Shown piece after piece: positions 33,954-42,802 of a stretch of 64,000 nt of DNA. This DNA is from Actinacidiphila sp965342175. Its GTDB lineage: Bacteria; Actinomycetota; Actinomycetes; Streptomycetales; Streptomycetaceae. The stretch's first letter is position 1. The number at the start of each line of letters is the position of its first letter. The notes beneath the pieces are model-generated. The model was not told where the DNA came from. It saw only the letters and a program-made list of their open reading frames with translations, and did not search any database. The translations under genes were made by a program, and so were the position numbers. The stretch spans positions 25,566 to 89,565 of the forward strand of contig NZ_CBDRBL010000023.1 in the NCBI RefSeq assembly GCF_965342175.1, given 5' to 3'.

Positions 33954-35489
33954 ATGCTGCTCGCGGAGCTCGCCCGGACGTCCCGGGAGGTGGCGGCCAC
34001 GACCGCCCGGTCGGAGAAGGTGGCGGCGCTGGCCCGGCTGCTGCGTGCCGCGGAGCCCGACGAGGCGCCGGTGGTGATCACGTACCTGGCGGGCCGGCTG
34101 CCCCAGCGCCGTACCGGGGTCGGCTGGAGCACCCTGCGGGAGCGGACGGAGCCGGCGGCGGCGCCCCGGCTGACCGTGCGCGAGGTCGACGGGGCGCTGG
34201 ACCGGATAGCGGCGGTCACCGGCAAGGGGGCGACAGCGGAACGCAGGCGTCTGGTGGCGGAGCTGATGGGGGCGGCCACCCGGCAGGAGCAGACGTTCCT
34301 GCTCGGGCTGATCGGAGGGGAGCTGCGCCAGGGCGCGCTCGACGCGCTCGCGGTCGAGGGACTCGCCGCGGCCGCGGACGCGCCCCCGCAGGAGGTGCGG
34401 CGCGCGGTGATGCTCGGCGGTTCTCTCGGCGCCGTGGCGCGGGCGTTGCTGGCCGGCGGCCCGCAGGCGCTGGCGGCGTTCCGTCTGGAGGTGGGCCGGC
34501 CGGTGCAGCCGATGCTCGCCCAGACAGCCAAGGACGTGGACGAGGCCCTGGACCGGCTGGGCCCGTGCGCGCTGGAGGAGAAGCTGGACGGCATCCGCGT
34601 CCAGGTGCACCGCAAGGGCGAGGACGTACGCGTGTACACCCGCACACTCGACGAGATCACCGGCCGACTTCCCGAAGTCGTGGCAGCAGCAAGGGAGTTG
34701 GAGGTGGATGAAGCCGTGCTCGACGGTGAGGTCATCTCCTTCGGAGAGGACGGCCGTCCGCGCGCCTTCCAGGAGACCTCCTCCCGGGTGGGCTCGCGCC
34801 TGGACGTCACGGCCGCCCGGGCGTCACTGCCTGTGGCACCCGTCTTCTTCGACCTGCTGGCGGTCGACGGCCGCGACCTGCTGGACCTGTCCACGGCCGA
34901 GCGCCACGAGCAGCTGGCCCGGGTGGCCCCCGCGCCGCGCAGGGTGCGCCGGCTGGTGGCCGCCGACCCGGGCGATCCGGCCGTCCGGCAGGCGGCCCGC
35001 GACTTCGCGGAGGGCGTGCTGGAGCGGGGCCACGAGGGGGTCGTGGCCAAGGCTCTCGACGCCCCGTACAGCGCCGGGCGGCGCGGCGCGGCCTGGCTCA
35101 AGGTGAAGCCCGTGCACACCCTCGACCTGGTCGTCCTCGCCGCCGAGTGGGGCCACGGCCGGCGCACCGGCAGGCTGTCCAACCTCCACCTCGGGGCCCG
35201 CCGGCCCGACGGCACTTTCGCGATGCTGGGCAAGACATTCAAGGGCCTGACCGACGCCATGCTCGCCTGGCAGACCGAGCGCCTGCGGGAACTGGCCGTC
35301 AGCGACGACGGATGGGTGGTCCGGGTCCGCCCGGAGCTGGTCGTGGAGATCGCTTTCGACGGCCTCCAGCGCTCCAGCCGCTACCCGGCGGGCGTCACGC
35401 TCCGCTTCGCCCGCGTCCTGCGCTACCGCGAGGACAAGACGGCCGCCGAGGCGGACACCGTCGACACGGTGCTGGCACTGCGGCGTTGA
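33954..35489 (+). CDS. lig: ATP-dependent DNA ligase
   Basis: 511 residues from ATG 33954 with AGGATGG upstream. An alpha-helical N-terminal DNA-binding domain (~190 residues) is followed by the adenylation motif ALEEKLDGIRVQVHRKG (Lys nucleophile in KxDG), then DEAVLDGEVISFGEDGRPRAF, GHEGVVAKALDAPY and WLKVKPVHTLDLVV (motif V), and an OB-fold C-terminus with VRPELVVEIAFDGLQRS. This is the LigB-type actinobacterial enzyme, accessory to NAD-dependent LigA, used in repair. It seals nicks in duplex DNA. Confidence 0.9.
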   Translation: MLLAELARTSREVAATTARSEKVAALARLLRAAEPDEAPVVITYLAGRLPQRRTGVGWSTLRERTEPAAAPRLTVREVDGALDRIAAVTGKGATAERRRLVAELMGAATRQEQTFLLGLIGGELRQGALDALAVEGLAAAADAPPQEVRRAVMLGGSLGAVARALLAGGPQALAAFRLEVGRPVQPMLAQTAKDVDEALDRLGPCALEEKLDGIRVQVHRKGEDVRVYTRTLDEITGRLPEVVAAARELEVDEAVLDGEVISFGEDGRPRAFQETSSRVGSRLDVTAARASLPVAPVFFDLLAVDGRDLLDLSTAERHEQLARVAPAPRRVRRLVAADPGDPAVRQAARDFAEGVLERGHEGVVAKALDAPYSAGRRGAAWLKVKPVHTLDLVVLAAEWGHGRRTGRLSNLHLGARRPDGTFAMLGKTFKGLTDAMLAWQTERLRELAVSDDGWVVRVRPELVVEIAFDGLQRSSRYPAGVTLRFARVLRYREDKTAAEADTVDTVLALRR

Positions 35490-36254
35490 CCCGCCTGATC
35501 CCGGGCGGCCACCGCGTGCCCCGCTGCCGCGGAACCGAGTGCCCGCGGTGTGCGGCGTCGTCGATGCCGGCCGTGGATGTCATGGCCTTCTGATCCGCAG
35601 CCATGGCCAGGTCGGTCAGCGGGGGCCGGCCCATCGAGATCAGGAGCGCCGGCCAGCCGACGCCGCGGGCCGCGCGGGCGCGCTTCGGGGGCAGCCGCTC
35701 GACGGACTCGATGGCGATGCCGACATGTGGTTACGCGGCCTCGCCGGAGGCCGGTCCGCCCGTCTTCGCGGTCCCGGCCATCGCGGGCCCCGGTCGCGCC
35801 GCCGCGGCGGTGGGACCAGCTCCGCTGCTCGGAGGCGGGATCCGGCTTGTCCCGCGTGGCCCGTATCAGCAAGCACCTCGCCCCGACAGCAAGCACCTCG
35901 GCTCGACGCCAGGGCCTGAGCGGCGGCGGTCGTGGCACCGCCCAGGCCGCGCTCGTCGGCGACCTGGCGCTGCTCCCGCTCCTCCTGCCGCAGTCCGCGC
36001 GGCGCCCGGCGGTGCGGCTCGGCCCCCCGCGCCTGCTCCTCCGGGGCGTACAGGCACCCGTCTGGCCGTCAAGAGGGTCCGCCAGGAAGGGCTTGCGGCG
36101 CTTCGACGATGCTTCCGGACGGTCGGCTCCACACCACTACCCCGGTCGGCCACCCGGGACGTATGGCGGCAGTCGCCTTTGAGGACAGGACAGAGCCCGA
36201 CCCAGCCAGAGACAGAAATAATCAAACGGGTTACAGTTCTTTCATCCATGAGCC
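35490..36254. other. Intergenic/decayed stretch, no gene recognised
   Basis: Nearly 770 bp. Long open frames exist on both strands but none has recognisable motifs, and their composition fits GC-bias shadows. Direct repeats such as CAGCAAGCACCTCG (twice near 35868-35902) suggest degenerating DNA. Confidence 0.4.
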
Positions 36255-36272
36255 ATCGGTCGTCCGACCGAT
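36255..36272. promoter_or_regulatory. Perfect inverted repeat upstream of the MDR oxidoreductase
   Basis: ATCGGTCG-TC-CGACCGAT, an 18-bp perfect dyad 28 bp before ATG 36300, has the size and symmetry of a TetR-type operator. A -10-like TACAGT lies at 36232-36237. No TetR gene adjoins; the only intact regulator nearby is the CGNR protein downstream. Confidence 0.55.
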
Positions 36273-36299
36273 CGGTGGGGCCGAGGTGAGGAACGAGTC

Positions 36300-37289
36300 A
36301 TGCGCGCGATCGAATACGACCGGTTCGGCGGCTATGAGGTACTGGAACTGCGGGAGAGGAACCTGCCGGTGCCCACCGAGGGGCAGGTCCTCGTCAGGAT
36401 GTCGGTGGCCGGGGTGAACCCGCTGGACGAGACGGTGCGGTCGGGAAAGCTCGCACCCACCCTGCACAAGCCGCTGCCGATCCGGCCGGGTGGCTTCGGT
36501 GTGGGACGGGTCGAGGAGCCCGGCGCCTCGGGACTGGCTGCGGGTGACCGCGTCGTGCTGAGCGGAGGACGGTACGGGGTGAGCGCCGACGGTTCGTGGG
36601 CCGACTACATCGCGGTCGACGCGGCCCACCTGCTGCCGATCCCGGACGGCGTCGACGACGAGACCGCCGCCGCGCTGACCACCGGCGCCGGCTACCTGAC
36701 CGCCTACCTGGCGCTGAAGGAGCTGGCGGGCTTCCGCAGCGGCCAGAGCGTGCTGGCGCCGGGCGTCGGCGGTGCGGTCGGTCAGGGCGGCGTCGAGGTC
36801 GCCCGCGTCCTGGGCGCCTCGCAGGCCATCACCACGGCCACCACCACCGAGAAGGCGGAGCTGGGCCGGTCCGCGGGGTACGAGGTCATCGACCTCACGC
36901 AGGAGTCGCTGCGTGAAGGGGTGGCGCGGCTGACCGACGGCAAGGGCGTGGACGTCGTGCTCGACGGCGTCGGGGGTTCGGTCACCGGGGAGGCACTCGG
37001 CTCGTTGGCCGTGGACGGCACCCTCGTCAGCATCGGTTACGCGGCCGGAGTGCGTGCCGATATCAATGTGACCGACCTTATATGGAAGAACGCCCACGTC
37101 CACGGGTTCAGGTTCGCCTTGTTCACGCCCGAGCAGGTCAACGCCGCCAATGCGGTCCTGCTCGACCTGGTCTCGCAGGGTGAGCTCCAGCCGAAGGTGG
37201 CGGAGGTCCTCCCGCTGGAGAAGGCTGCCGAGGCGCAACGCCTGCTGGCCGAGGGCGGCCCCTTCGGCCGCATCCTGCTCGCTCTGTGA
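36300..37289 (+). CDS. NADP-dependent MDR oxidoreductase (quinone oxidoreductase type)
   Basis: 329 residues from ATG 36300. The GroES-like N-terminus MRAIEYDRFGGYEVLELRE and VLVRMSVAGVNPLDETVRSG lack zinc ligands, as in zinc-independent quinone oxidoreductases. The nucleotide fold is VLAPGVGGAVGQGGVEVARVLGA with DLTQESLREGVARLTDGKGVDVVLDGVGG. It reduces quinones or enals with NADPH. A perfect 18-bp dyad lies in its promoter, so it is probably induced by its substrates. Confidence 0.9.
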   Translation: MRAIEYDRFGGYEVLELRERNLPVPTEGQVLVRMSVAGVNPLDETVRSGKLAPTLHKPLPIRPGGFGVGRVEEPGASGLAAGDRVVLSGGRYGVSADGSWADYIAVDAAHLLPIPDGVDDETAAALTTGAGYLTAYLALKELAGFRSGQSVLAPGVGGAVGQGGVEVARVLGASQAITTATTTEKAELGRSAGYEVIDLTQESLREGVARLTDGKGVDVVLDGVGGSVTGEALGSLAVDGTLVSIGYAAGVRADINVTDLIWKNAHVHGFRFALFTPEQVNAANAVLLDLVSQGELQPKVAEVLPLEKAAEAQRLLAEGGPFGRILLAL

Positions 37290-37451
37290 CCCGGCCCGCC
37301 GCGACACGTTGACACGGGGCATCTGCCACAGCGCCAAGGGGGTCCTGACGGGCACGTCGGCAGTGCGGACGTGTCCGTTAGGATCCGCTGGCACACCGTG
37401 TCGGTACTGCGTGCGCCAGGGGAATTCGTTTCCCGGAGAGAGGGATACGCC

Positions 37452-38063
37452 ATGACGTGGTCGGCCACGGATCGCTACGCCTTGGAGCCTGCTCCCGGCG
37501 GTCTCGCGTTCGTCCAGGAACTGCTCAACACCACGTCCGCCGGCAGGCCGCGTCATGCAGACTGGCTCGACGACCCCACCACCGCGCAGACGTGGCTGAG
37601 CGAGGCGCTCGCCCGGTGGAGCACGGCTTCCGGTCGGCCCGCTCCTGCTGTGGACCTCACTGATCGCGACTGCGAGGCACTGCGGGGCCTGAGACGGGCT
37701 CTGCGCGAGCTTCTCTCCGATCAGAGCGACGGCGCCGAGGCCGTGTCCGAAGAGGTACAGGCCGCCCTTCCCCCACTGTCCGTCTCGATGCAGGTCGACG
37801 AACACGGCACCGTCATCGCAGAACCTTCGGGTCATGGATGGCGGAGGGTCGCATCGCTCGCGCTGATCGAATGCCTCCAGGCCCAGCAGACCGGCCAGCG
37901 GCGGCGGCTGAAGATATGCCGCAACGAGCGCTGCCAGTGTGCGTTCTACGACCGTTCACGCAACAACAGCGGCGTCTGGCACGACGTGCGGGTCTGCGGC
38001 AACGCCGCAAACCTGCGGGCCTACCGCGCCCGCCAGCGAGAACAGGCCGCCTCCGGCCAGTGA
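37452..38063 (+). CDS. CGNR zinc finger domain protein (probable regulator)
   Basis: 203 residues from ATG 37452 with GGAGAGAGGG upstream. The N-terminal part is the ABATE/stress-response-like domain (FVQELLNTTSAGRPRHADWL, LRGLRRALRELL). The C-terminal zinc finger is ICRNERCQCAFYDRSRNNSGVWHDVRVCGNAANLRAYRAR, with the CGN motif that names the family. It is thought to bind DNA. TAGGAT at 37379-37384 could be its -10. It may regulate the oxidoreductase upstream, although a 162-bp gap argues for separate transcription. Confidence 0.85.
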   Translation: MTWSATDRYALEPAPGGLAFVQELLNTTSAGRPRHADWLDDPTTAQTWLSEALARWSTASGRPAPAVDLTDRDCEALRGLRRALRELLSDQSDGAEAVSEEVQAALPPLSVSMQVDEHGTVIAEPSGHGWRRVASLALIECLQAQQTGQRRRLKICRNERCQCAFYDRSRNNSGVWHDVRVCGNAANLRAYRARQREQAASGQ

Positions 38064-38066
38064 ATC

Positions 38067-38098
38067 TCACGCCACGCCCTGCCACACGGTGGGCGTGA
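38067..38098. terminator. Hairpin after the CGNR gene
   Basis: TCACGCCAC (38067-38075) pairs with GTGGGCGTGA (38089-38098) with one bulge, a few bases after the CGNR stop codon. Likely terminator between this gene and the convergent macro-domain gene. Confidence 0.5.
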
Positions 38099-38274
38099 CT
38101 CGACGGCTGGGGAAGCGGCCCGCCGGATACCAGGCGGACGGCGGGCCGACGAACGGTGCGGGGGCCAGAGCGTTGCCCGGTTCGGCCGGGAGAGGATCTC
38201 CGGTCCGCCAGAGGGATCCGGTGGGCCTCGACGGGGGTCCGGGGCCGCGGAGGCGCTTCGCCGGCGGCCGACCG

Positions 38275-38784
38275 TCAGCCCAACTGCGCCGCGAACGCCT
38301 CGTAGGCCCGCTCGTCGAAGAGTACGAACCTGACCTCTTCGACAGCGGTGACGGCTCCACACACCGCCTCGACGGCGACACGCGCGGCGCCGTCCAGCGG
38401 CCAGCCGTAAGCGCCGGCCGAGATCGCCGGAAAGGCGACGGTCCGCGCTCCGAGATCGTCGGCGACGCGTAGGGACTCCGCATAGCAGGACGCCAGCAGG
38501 GACGGGTCGGCGGCGGACGCCTGGTACACCGGACCGACGGTGTGGATCACCCAGCGGGCGGGAAGCCGGCCGGCCGTGGTGGCGACGGCCTGCCCGGTGG
38601 GCAGGCCGCGCCCGTACCGCGAGGCGCGCAGCGCACGGCACTCCTCGAGGATCTGCGGGCCGCCGCGGCGGTGGATGGCGCCGTCGACGCCGCCGCCCCC
38701 GAGCAGCGAGGAGTTGGCGGCGTTGACGACGGCGTCCACGGACTGCTGAGTGATGTCCCCCCGGACGAGGGTGATGCGTGCCAT
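38275..38784 (-). CDS. Macro domain protein (O-acetyl-ADP-ribose deacetylase-like)
   Basis: 169 residues from ATG 38784. The sequence is a near-textbook macro domain: ITLVRGDITQQSVDAVVNAANSSLLGGGGVDGAIHRRGG, LPARWVIHTVGPVY, SLRVADDLGARTVAFPAISAGAYGWPLDGAA. The catalytic Asn/Asp region NAANSSLLGGGGVDGAI matches the MacroD/YmdB group that removes the acyl or ADP-ribose group from ADP-ribose derivatives. Whole protein is one domain. Confidence 0.93.
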   Translation of the reverse strand: MARITLVRGDITQQSVDAVVNAANSSLLGGGGVDGAIHRRGGPQILEECRALRASRYGRGLPTGQAVATTAGRLPARWVIHTVGPVYQASAADPSLLASCYAESLRVADDLGARTVAFPAISAGAYGWPLDGAARVAVEAVCGAVTAVEEVRFVLFDERAYEAFAAQLG

Positions 38785-38837
38785 GCCGTGGATCCTGCCA
38801 CCGCCGGGGCCCCGCCGCCCGGGCGTTTCCGCGACGG

Positions 38838-39683
38838 TCACCAGTCGCAGGGCACCCGCAGGTCGAGCAGCGAGTCGCAGAACTCGGCAGGGCGCTCCGG
38901 CCAGCCCTCGCGGTGCCAGTGCGCGATGCGCCAGCCCAGCCGTTTGGGCCACAGCGGCAGGCTCCGCAGATCCTCCACGGGGACCCAGACGGGCTCGGCG
39001 GCCTTCTCGAGGTCCAGACAGGCGCGCGGGGCGATCTCGCCGTGCGCCTCGACGAGGAAGTAGTACCCCGGGCGCGAGCCGTGGTGGACCCGGTTCACCC
39101 GGGCGATCTCCCGCCTGATGGTGCCGCTCATCCCCGTCTCCTCGGCCAGTTCGCGCAGCACGGCCGCCTGCGGGGTCTCCCCCGGCTCGACCCCGCCGCC
39201 GGGTATCTCGTAGTACTCGCCGCGGCGGTGGCGGTAGCGGATGAGCAGCGCGCGGCCGCCCCGGATGATCACCGCTCCGGCCCGTGTCCGCTTGGGCGGC
39301 CGGCCGAGCGGGTCCTCCAGCACGAGACGGCCCCACCACCAGGGCGGTCCGTCCCAGGAGCGCAGGATGGCCTCCCACGCCGTCCAGGGCGCGAGGGACA
39401 GGTGCAGGGCCTCGTCCCGGCCGAGCAGCCGGGCGGGCGGGGGGCCGGAGTCCGGCGGCACGGCGGCCCGGTAGTACAGATGGGTGCCATCGGACGCGCG
39501 CACCTCCAGACAGGGCCGAGGGTCGGTGCGGACCGCGACGCCGAGAATGTCGCGGGCCGCCTCGCGGGCACTCCCCGCGGGGTCCGCGCGTGGCGGTACG
39601 GGGGCCTCGGGCAGGCTCAAGTCGCTGCGCACGGCAAGGCGTCGGTCGTGGAAGAGGATCACTCCCGCATGCAGTGAGGACAT
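38838..39683 (-). CDS. NUDIX hydrolase with N-terminal extension
   Basis: 281 residues from ATG 39683. The C-terminal half holds the NUDIX box GGGVEPGETPQAAVLRELAEETGM (G-x5-E-x7-REUxEExGU), preceded by RAGAVIIRGGRALLIRYRHRRGEYYEIP. The first ~125 residues (VRTDPRPCLEVRASDGTHLYYRA, LAPWTAWEAILRSW) form an extra domain I do not recognise. It hydrolyses a nucleoside diphosphate linked to another moiety. Lying 53 bp upstream of the macro-domain gene on the same strand, it may act on ADP-ribose in the same pathway (inference). Confidence 0.85.
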   Translation of the reverse strand: MSSLHAGVILFHDRRLAVRSDLSLPEAPVPPRADPAGSAREAARDILGVAVRTDPRPCLEVRASDGTHLYYRAAVPPDSGPPPARLLGRDEALHLSLAPWTAWEAILRSWDGPPWWWGRLVLEDPLGRPPKRTRAGAVIIRGGRALLIRYRHRRGEYYEIPGGGVEPGETPQAAVLRELAEETGMSGTIRREIARVNRVHHGSRPGYYFLVEAHGEIAPRACLDLEKAAEPVWVPVEDLRSLPLWPKRLGWRIAHWHREGWPERPAEFCDSLLDLRVPCDW

Positions 39684-39819
39684 CCCGCCGACGCTAGCAG
39701 CGCCCGCCCCCGGTGCCCCAGGCCTCTACCGGCTCATCTGCCCGGCGGGAGGGCCACGGGCGGCCGTCTGGTGGTCGGCCTCCGCCCGTCGCACTCTGGA
39801 AGGGAGGAGGCGAGCTGAC

Positions 39820-41676
39820 ATGACACGTCCGGTCGGTATTGACCTCGGCACCACCAATTCGGTGGTCTGCGCGTTGGAGGGCGGCGAGCCCAGCGTCATC
39901 ACCAACACGGAGGGAGCGCGGACCACGCCTTCGGTGGTGGCCTTCAGCAAGGGCGGCGAGGTTCTCGTAGGCGAGATCGCCAAGCGCCAGGCCGTGACCA
40001 ACGTGGAGCGCACCGCGCGTTCCGTGAAGCGGCACATGGGCGACCCCGACTGGCGGTTCCCCGAGTCCGGCACCATCGACGGCAAGCGCTACACGGCCCA
40101 GGAGATCTCCGCGCGCGTGCTGCAGAAACTCAAGCGCGACGCGGAGGCGTACCTCGGGGAGGACGTGACGGACGCGGTGATCACGGTGCCGGCGTACTTC
40201 AACGACGTCCAGCGCACCGCGACCAAGGAGGCCGGGGAGATCGCGGGCCTGAAGGTGCTGCGGATCATCAACGAGCCCACGGCGGCGGCCCTGGCGTACG
40301 GCCTGGACAAGGAGAACGACCAGACGATCCTCGTCTTCGACCTGGGCGGCGGCACCTTCGACGTCTCCCTGCTGGACATCGGTGAGGGCGTGCTGGAGGT
40401 CAAGGCCACCAACGGCGACACCGGGCTGGGCGGCGACGACTGGGACCAGCGGATCGTCGACCACCTCGTGGAGCGCTTCAAGAGCTCCTACGGGCTGGAC
40501 CTGTCCAAGGACAAGATGGCACTGCAGCGGCTGCGCGAGGCCGCCGAGCGGGCCAAGATCGAGCTGTCCTCGTCCACCGAGACGACGATCAACCTGCCCT
40601 ACATCACGGCGTCCGCCGAGGGCCCACTGCACCTGGACGAGAAGCTCACCCGCGCCCAGTTCCAGCAGCTGACCGCGGACCTCCTGGAGCGCTGCAAGGG
40701 CCCCTTCCACCAGGCGGTGAAGGACGCTCGGATCAACGTCGCCGACATCGACCACGTCATCCTGGTGGGCGGGTCGACCCGGATGCCGGCGGTCGCGGAG
40801 CTGGTGAGGGAGCTGACCGGCAAGGAGCCGCACAAGGGCGTGAACCCGGACGAGGTCGTCGCGGTCGGCGCCGCGCTGCAGGCCGGTGTGCTCAAGGGCG
40901 AGGTCAAGGACGTCCTGCTGCTGGACGTCACCCCGCTGTCCCTGGGGATCGAGACCAAGGGCGGCATCATGACCAAGCTGATCGAGCGCAACACGACCAT
41001 TCCCACGAGGCGCTCGGAGATCTTCACCACGGCCGAGGACAACCAGCCGTCGGTGCAGATCCAGGTCTACCAGGGCGAGCGCGAGATCGCGGCGTACAAC
41101 AAGAAGCTCGGTGTGTTCGAGCTGACCGGGCTGCCCCCGGCGCCGCGCGGCATCCCGCAGATCGAGGTCTCCTTCGACATCGACGCCAACGGGATCATGC
41201 ACGTCACGGCCAAGGACCTCGGCACGGGCAAGGAGCAGAAGATGACCGTGACCGGCGGCTCGGGGCTGCCGAAGGCGGACATCGACCGCATGATGCGCGA
41301 GGCCGAGCAGCACGCCGAGGAGGACCGCGAGCGCCGCGAGGAGGCCGAGACGCGCAACAACGCGGAGAGCCTGGTCTACTCCACCGAGAAGCTGCTGCGG
41401 GACAACCCCGACAAGGTCCCGGGCGATCTGAAGTCGGAGGTCGAGTCGGCGGTGGGGGAGCTGAAGGAGCAGCTCAAGGGCACGGACGCGGCCGGCATCC
41501 GCCAGGCGACCGAGCGGCTGACCGCCTCGGCCCAGAAGATCGGCACCGCGATGTACGCCCAGGCCCAGGCGGCACAGTCCCAGGCGGGCGGGGGCGGGGC
41601 CTCGCACACGGCGCCGCCGACGGGCGACGACGACGTGGTGGACGCCGAGATCGTCGACGACGACAAGCGGGAGTGA
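39820..41676 (+). CDS. dnaK: Hsp70 chaperone DnaK (second-type, orphan)
   Basis: 618 residues from ATG 39820 with GGAGGAG upstream. The whole Hsp70 frame is present: VGIDLGTTNSVV, the adenosine region INEPTAAALAYGLDK, VFDLGGGTFDVSLL, HVILVGGSTRMPAV, linker DVLLLDVTPLSLGIETKGG, the beta-sandwich substrate domain and the lid. It ends DDDVVDAEIVDDDKRE, like canonical DnaK. It is not followed by grpE, dnaJ or hspR, unlike the main Streptomyces dnaK operon, and no HspR box or CIRCE element was seen upstream. It is probably a paralogue that uses co-chaperones from elsewhere. Confidence 0.9.
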   Translation: MTRPVGIDLGTTNSVVCALEGGEPSVITNTEGARTTPSVVAFSKGGEVLVGEIAKRQAVTNVERTARSVKRHMGDPDWRFPESGTIDGKRYTAQEISARVLQKLKRDAEAYLGEDVTDAVITVPAYFNDVQRTATKEAGEIAGLKVLRIINEPTAAALAYGLDKENDQTILVFDLGGGTFDVSLLDIGEGVLEVKATNGDTGLGGDDWDQRIVDHLVERFKSSYGLDLSKDKMALQRLREAAERAKIELSSSTETTINLPYITASAEGPLHLDEKLTRAQFQQLTADLLERCKGPFHQAVKDARINVADIDHVILVGGSTRMPAVAELVRELTGKEPHKGVNPDEVVAVGAALQAGVLKGEVKDVLLLDVTPLSLGIETKGGIMTKLIERNTTIPTRRSEIFTTAEDNQPSVQIQVYQGEREIAAYNKKLGVFELTGLPPAPRGIPQIEVSFDIDANGIMHVTAKDLGTGKEQKMTVTGGSGLPKADIDRMMREAEQHAEEDRERREEAETRNNAESLVYSTEKLLRDNPDKVPGDLKSEVESAVGELKEQLKGTDAAGIRQATERLTASAQKIGTAMYAQAQAAQSQAGGGGASHTAPPTGDDDVVDAEIVDDDKRE

Positions 41677-41711
41677 GGGGCGGCGTGGACCGCGCCGGGC
41701 GGCCCCCCGGG

Positions 41712-42328
41712 GTGAGCCGCGGTTCGGCGGCTCACCCGACGCGTGCGGGCCCGCGCCGACGGCGGCCACGTCGCGCGGTCCCCGCTGCTCAGGACGGCCA
41801 GGTGCTCTGCGCGGAGGGGAGCCACTCCGTCGGTGTCGAGCGCATCGTCGCGGAGGCGCAGGTCGCGCGAGCGGCGTTCTGCCGCCGCTTCCCCGGCAAG
41901 GAGGACCTCGTCGTCGCGTACCGGGACGAGGCGGACCGCGCCCTGCGCGCCCGGGCCCGCGCGGCGGTCGCGGCAGGGCTCCCGGCCGCCGACACGCTCC
42001 GGGCCATCGGCGCGGCCATCGCCCATGACATCCGGTCCCCCGGCTTCCGCGGGTGCGCCTTTTTCACGCCGTCGGCCGAGTACCCCGACGCCGATCACCC
42101 CGTACACCTGGCCGTCCTCGGCACCGCCAGTGGTTCCTCGGCACCGTCACGGCGCTTATGGCCGAGGCCGCGGTCCGGGAGCCTTCGGCCGAAGCCGCCG
42201 CCCGCCACTTCATGATGACGCGCGACGGGGCGATGGCCGCCGGGCGTCTCTTCGACCCGGCGCTGGTGTGTGGGACCTTCCTGCACGGTGTCGAAGGACT
42301 CCTCGAGGCCCACGGCCGTACCCCCTGA
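41712..42328 (+). pseudogene. TetR-family regulator, frameshifted
   Basis: Frame 1 (from GTG 41712) encodes VLCAEGSHSVGVERIVAEAQVARAAF, RRFPGKEDLVVAYRDEADRALRARARA, IRSPGFRGCAFFTPSAEYPDADHPVHLAVL. A 1-bp loss near 42120 shifts to a frame with RQWFLGTVTALMAEAAVREPSAEAAARHF and FDPALVCGTFLHGVEGLLEAHG. Joined, they give a TetR protein with the usual HTH and a C-terminal domain. The N-terminus before VLCAEG is also poor. CRRF in place of the usual YRHF in the recognition helix supports decay. Located 36 bp after dnaK. Confidence 0.75.
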
Positions 42329-42414
42329 CACCGGGCCGGCGCGCACCGTGTGGCCGCGCAGGCGGTGGCCGGCGGGGGACTGCGGAGGCAGCGGCCCGGG
42401 TGCACCCTGGAGGC

Positions 42415-42633
42415 ATGGAGACAACCCACAAGGTCGATGTGGCGCCGTTCGCGGCAGACCACCGCTACCGCCGGGTGCACATCCAGGGCGTGGGGTGGCA
42501 GGAGTTGGAGCGGGAGGAGTTCGAGCCGCGGGTGCGGGGCGCCTTCCCGGACATCGACGTGTCGGACCCGGAGCAGGTGCATTGGGCCGACCACCCCGGC
42601 GAGTGGCCGCGGTGGCAGCCGGGCGAGGCCTGA
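42415..42633 (+). CDS. Small hypothetical protein
   Basis: 72 residues from ATG 42415, with GGAGG unusually close to the start. The sequence METTHKVDVAPFAADHRYRR, then VHIQGVGWQELEREEFE and FPDIDVSDPEQVHWADHPGEWPRW has balanced composition and no shadow character, so a real gene is likely. I recognise no family. It is acidic and Trp-rich at the end, with no membrane segment. A GC-rich minisatellite follows the stop directly. Confidence 0.5.
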   Translation: METTHKVDVAPFAADHRYRRVHIQGVGWQELEREEFEPRVRGAFPDIDVSDPEQVHWADHPGEWPRWQPGEA

Positions 42634-42634
42634 G

Positions 42635-42750
42635 CGCGGCGGTCCGCGGGGCTTGCGGGCCCGGACGCGGCGGTCCGCGGGGCTTGCGGGCCCGGGCCTG
42701 GCGGGCCCGGGCCTGGCGGGGTCCGAGCACGGCAACCGGGCCTGGCGGGA
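42635..42750. repeat. GC-rich minisatellite
   Basis: A 31-bp unit (GCGGCGGTCCGCGGGGCTTG plus GCGGGCCCGGAC-like remainder) is present twice, offset 31 bp. It passes into ~15-bp units GGCCTGGCGGGCCCG repeated two to three times up to about 42750. It fills the gap between the small ORF and aroQ and may serve as terminator by strong local folding. Confidence 0.7.
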
Positions 42751-42802
42751 TCCCGGCACAGCGGTCTGCCGCGGAACAGCGCGGGAAGCCGTCCTGCGGG
42801 CG

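Noticed and set aside
39684..39819. HspR (HAIR) or CIRCE element upstream of dnaK
   Set aside because: Neither CTTGAGT-N7-ACTCAAG nor TTAGCACTC-N9-GAGTGCTAA was found on reading the gap.
39694..41769. 691-aa minus-strand ORF opposite dnaK, and the idea of an antisense GDH-like gene there
   Set aside because: Long antisense frames opposite hsp70 genes are a known codon-bias artefact.
42635..42750. GC-rich repeats as a CRISPR array
   Set aside because: Units are directly tandem without unique spacers and no cas genes are present.
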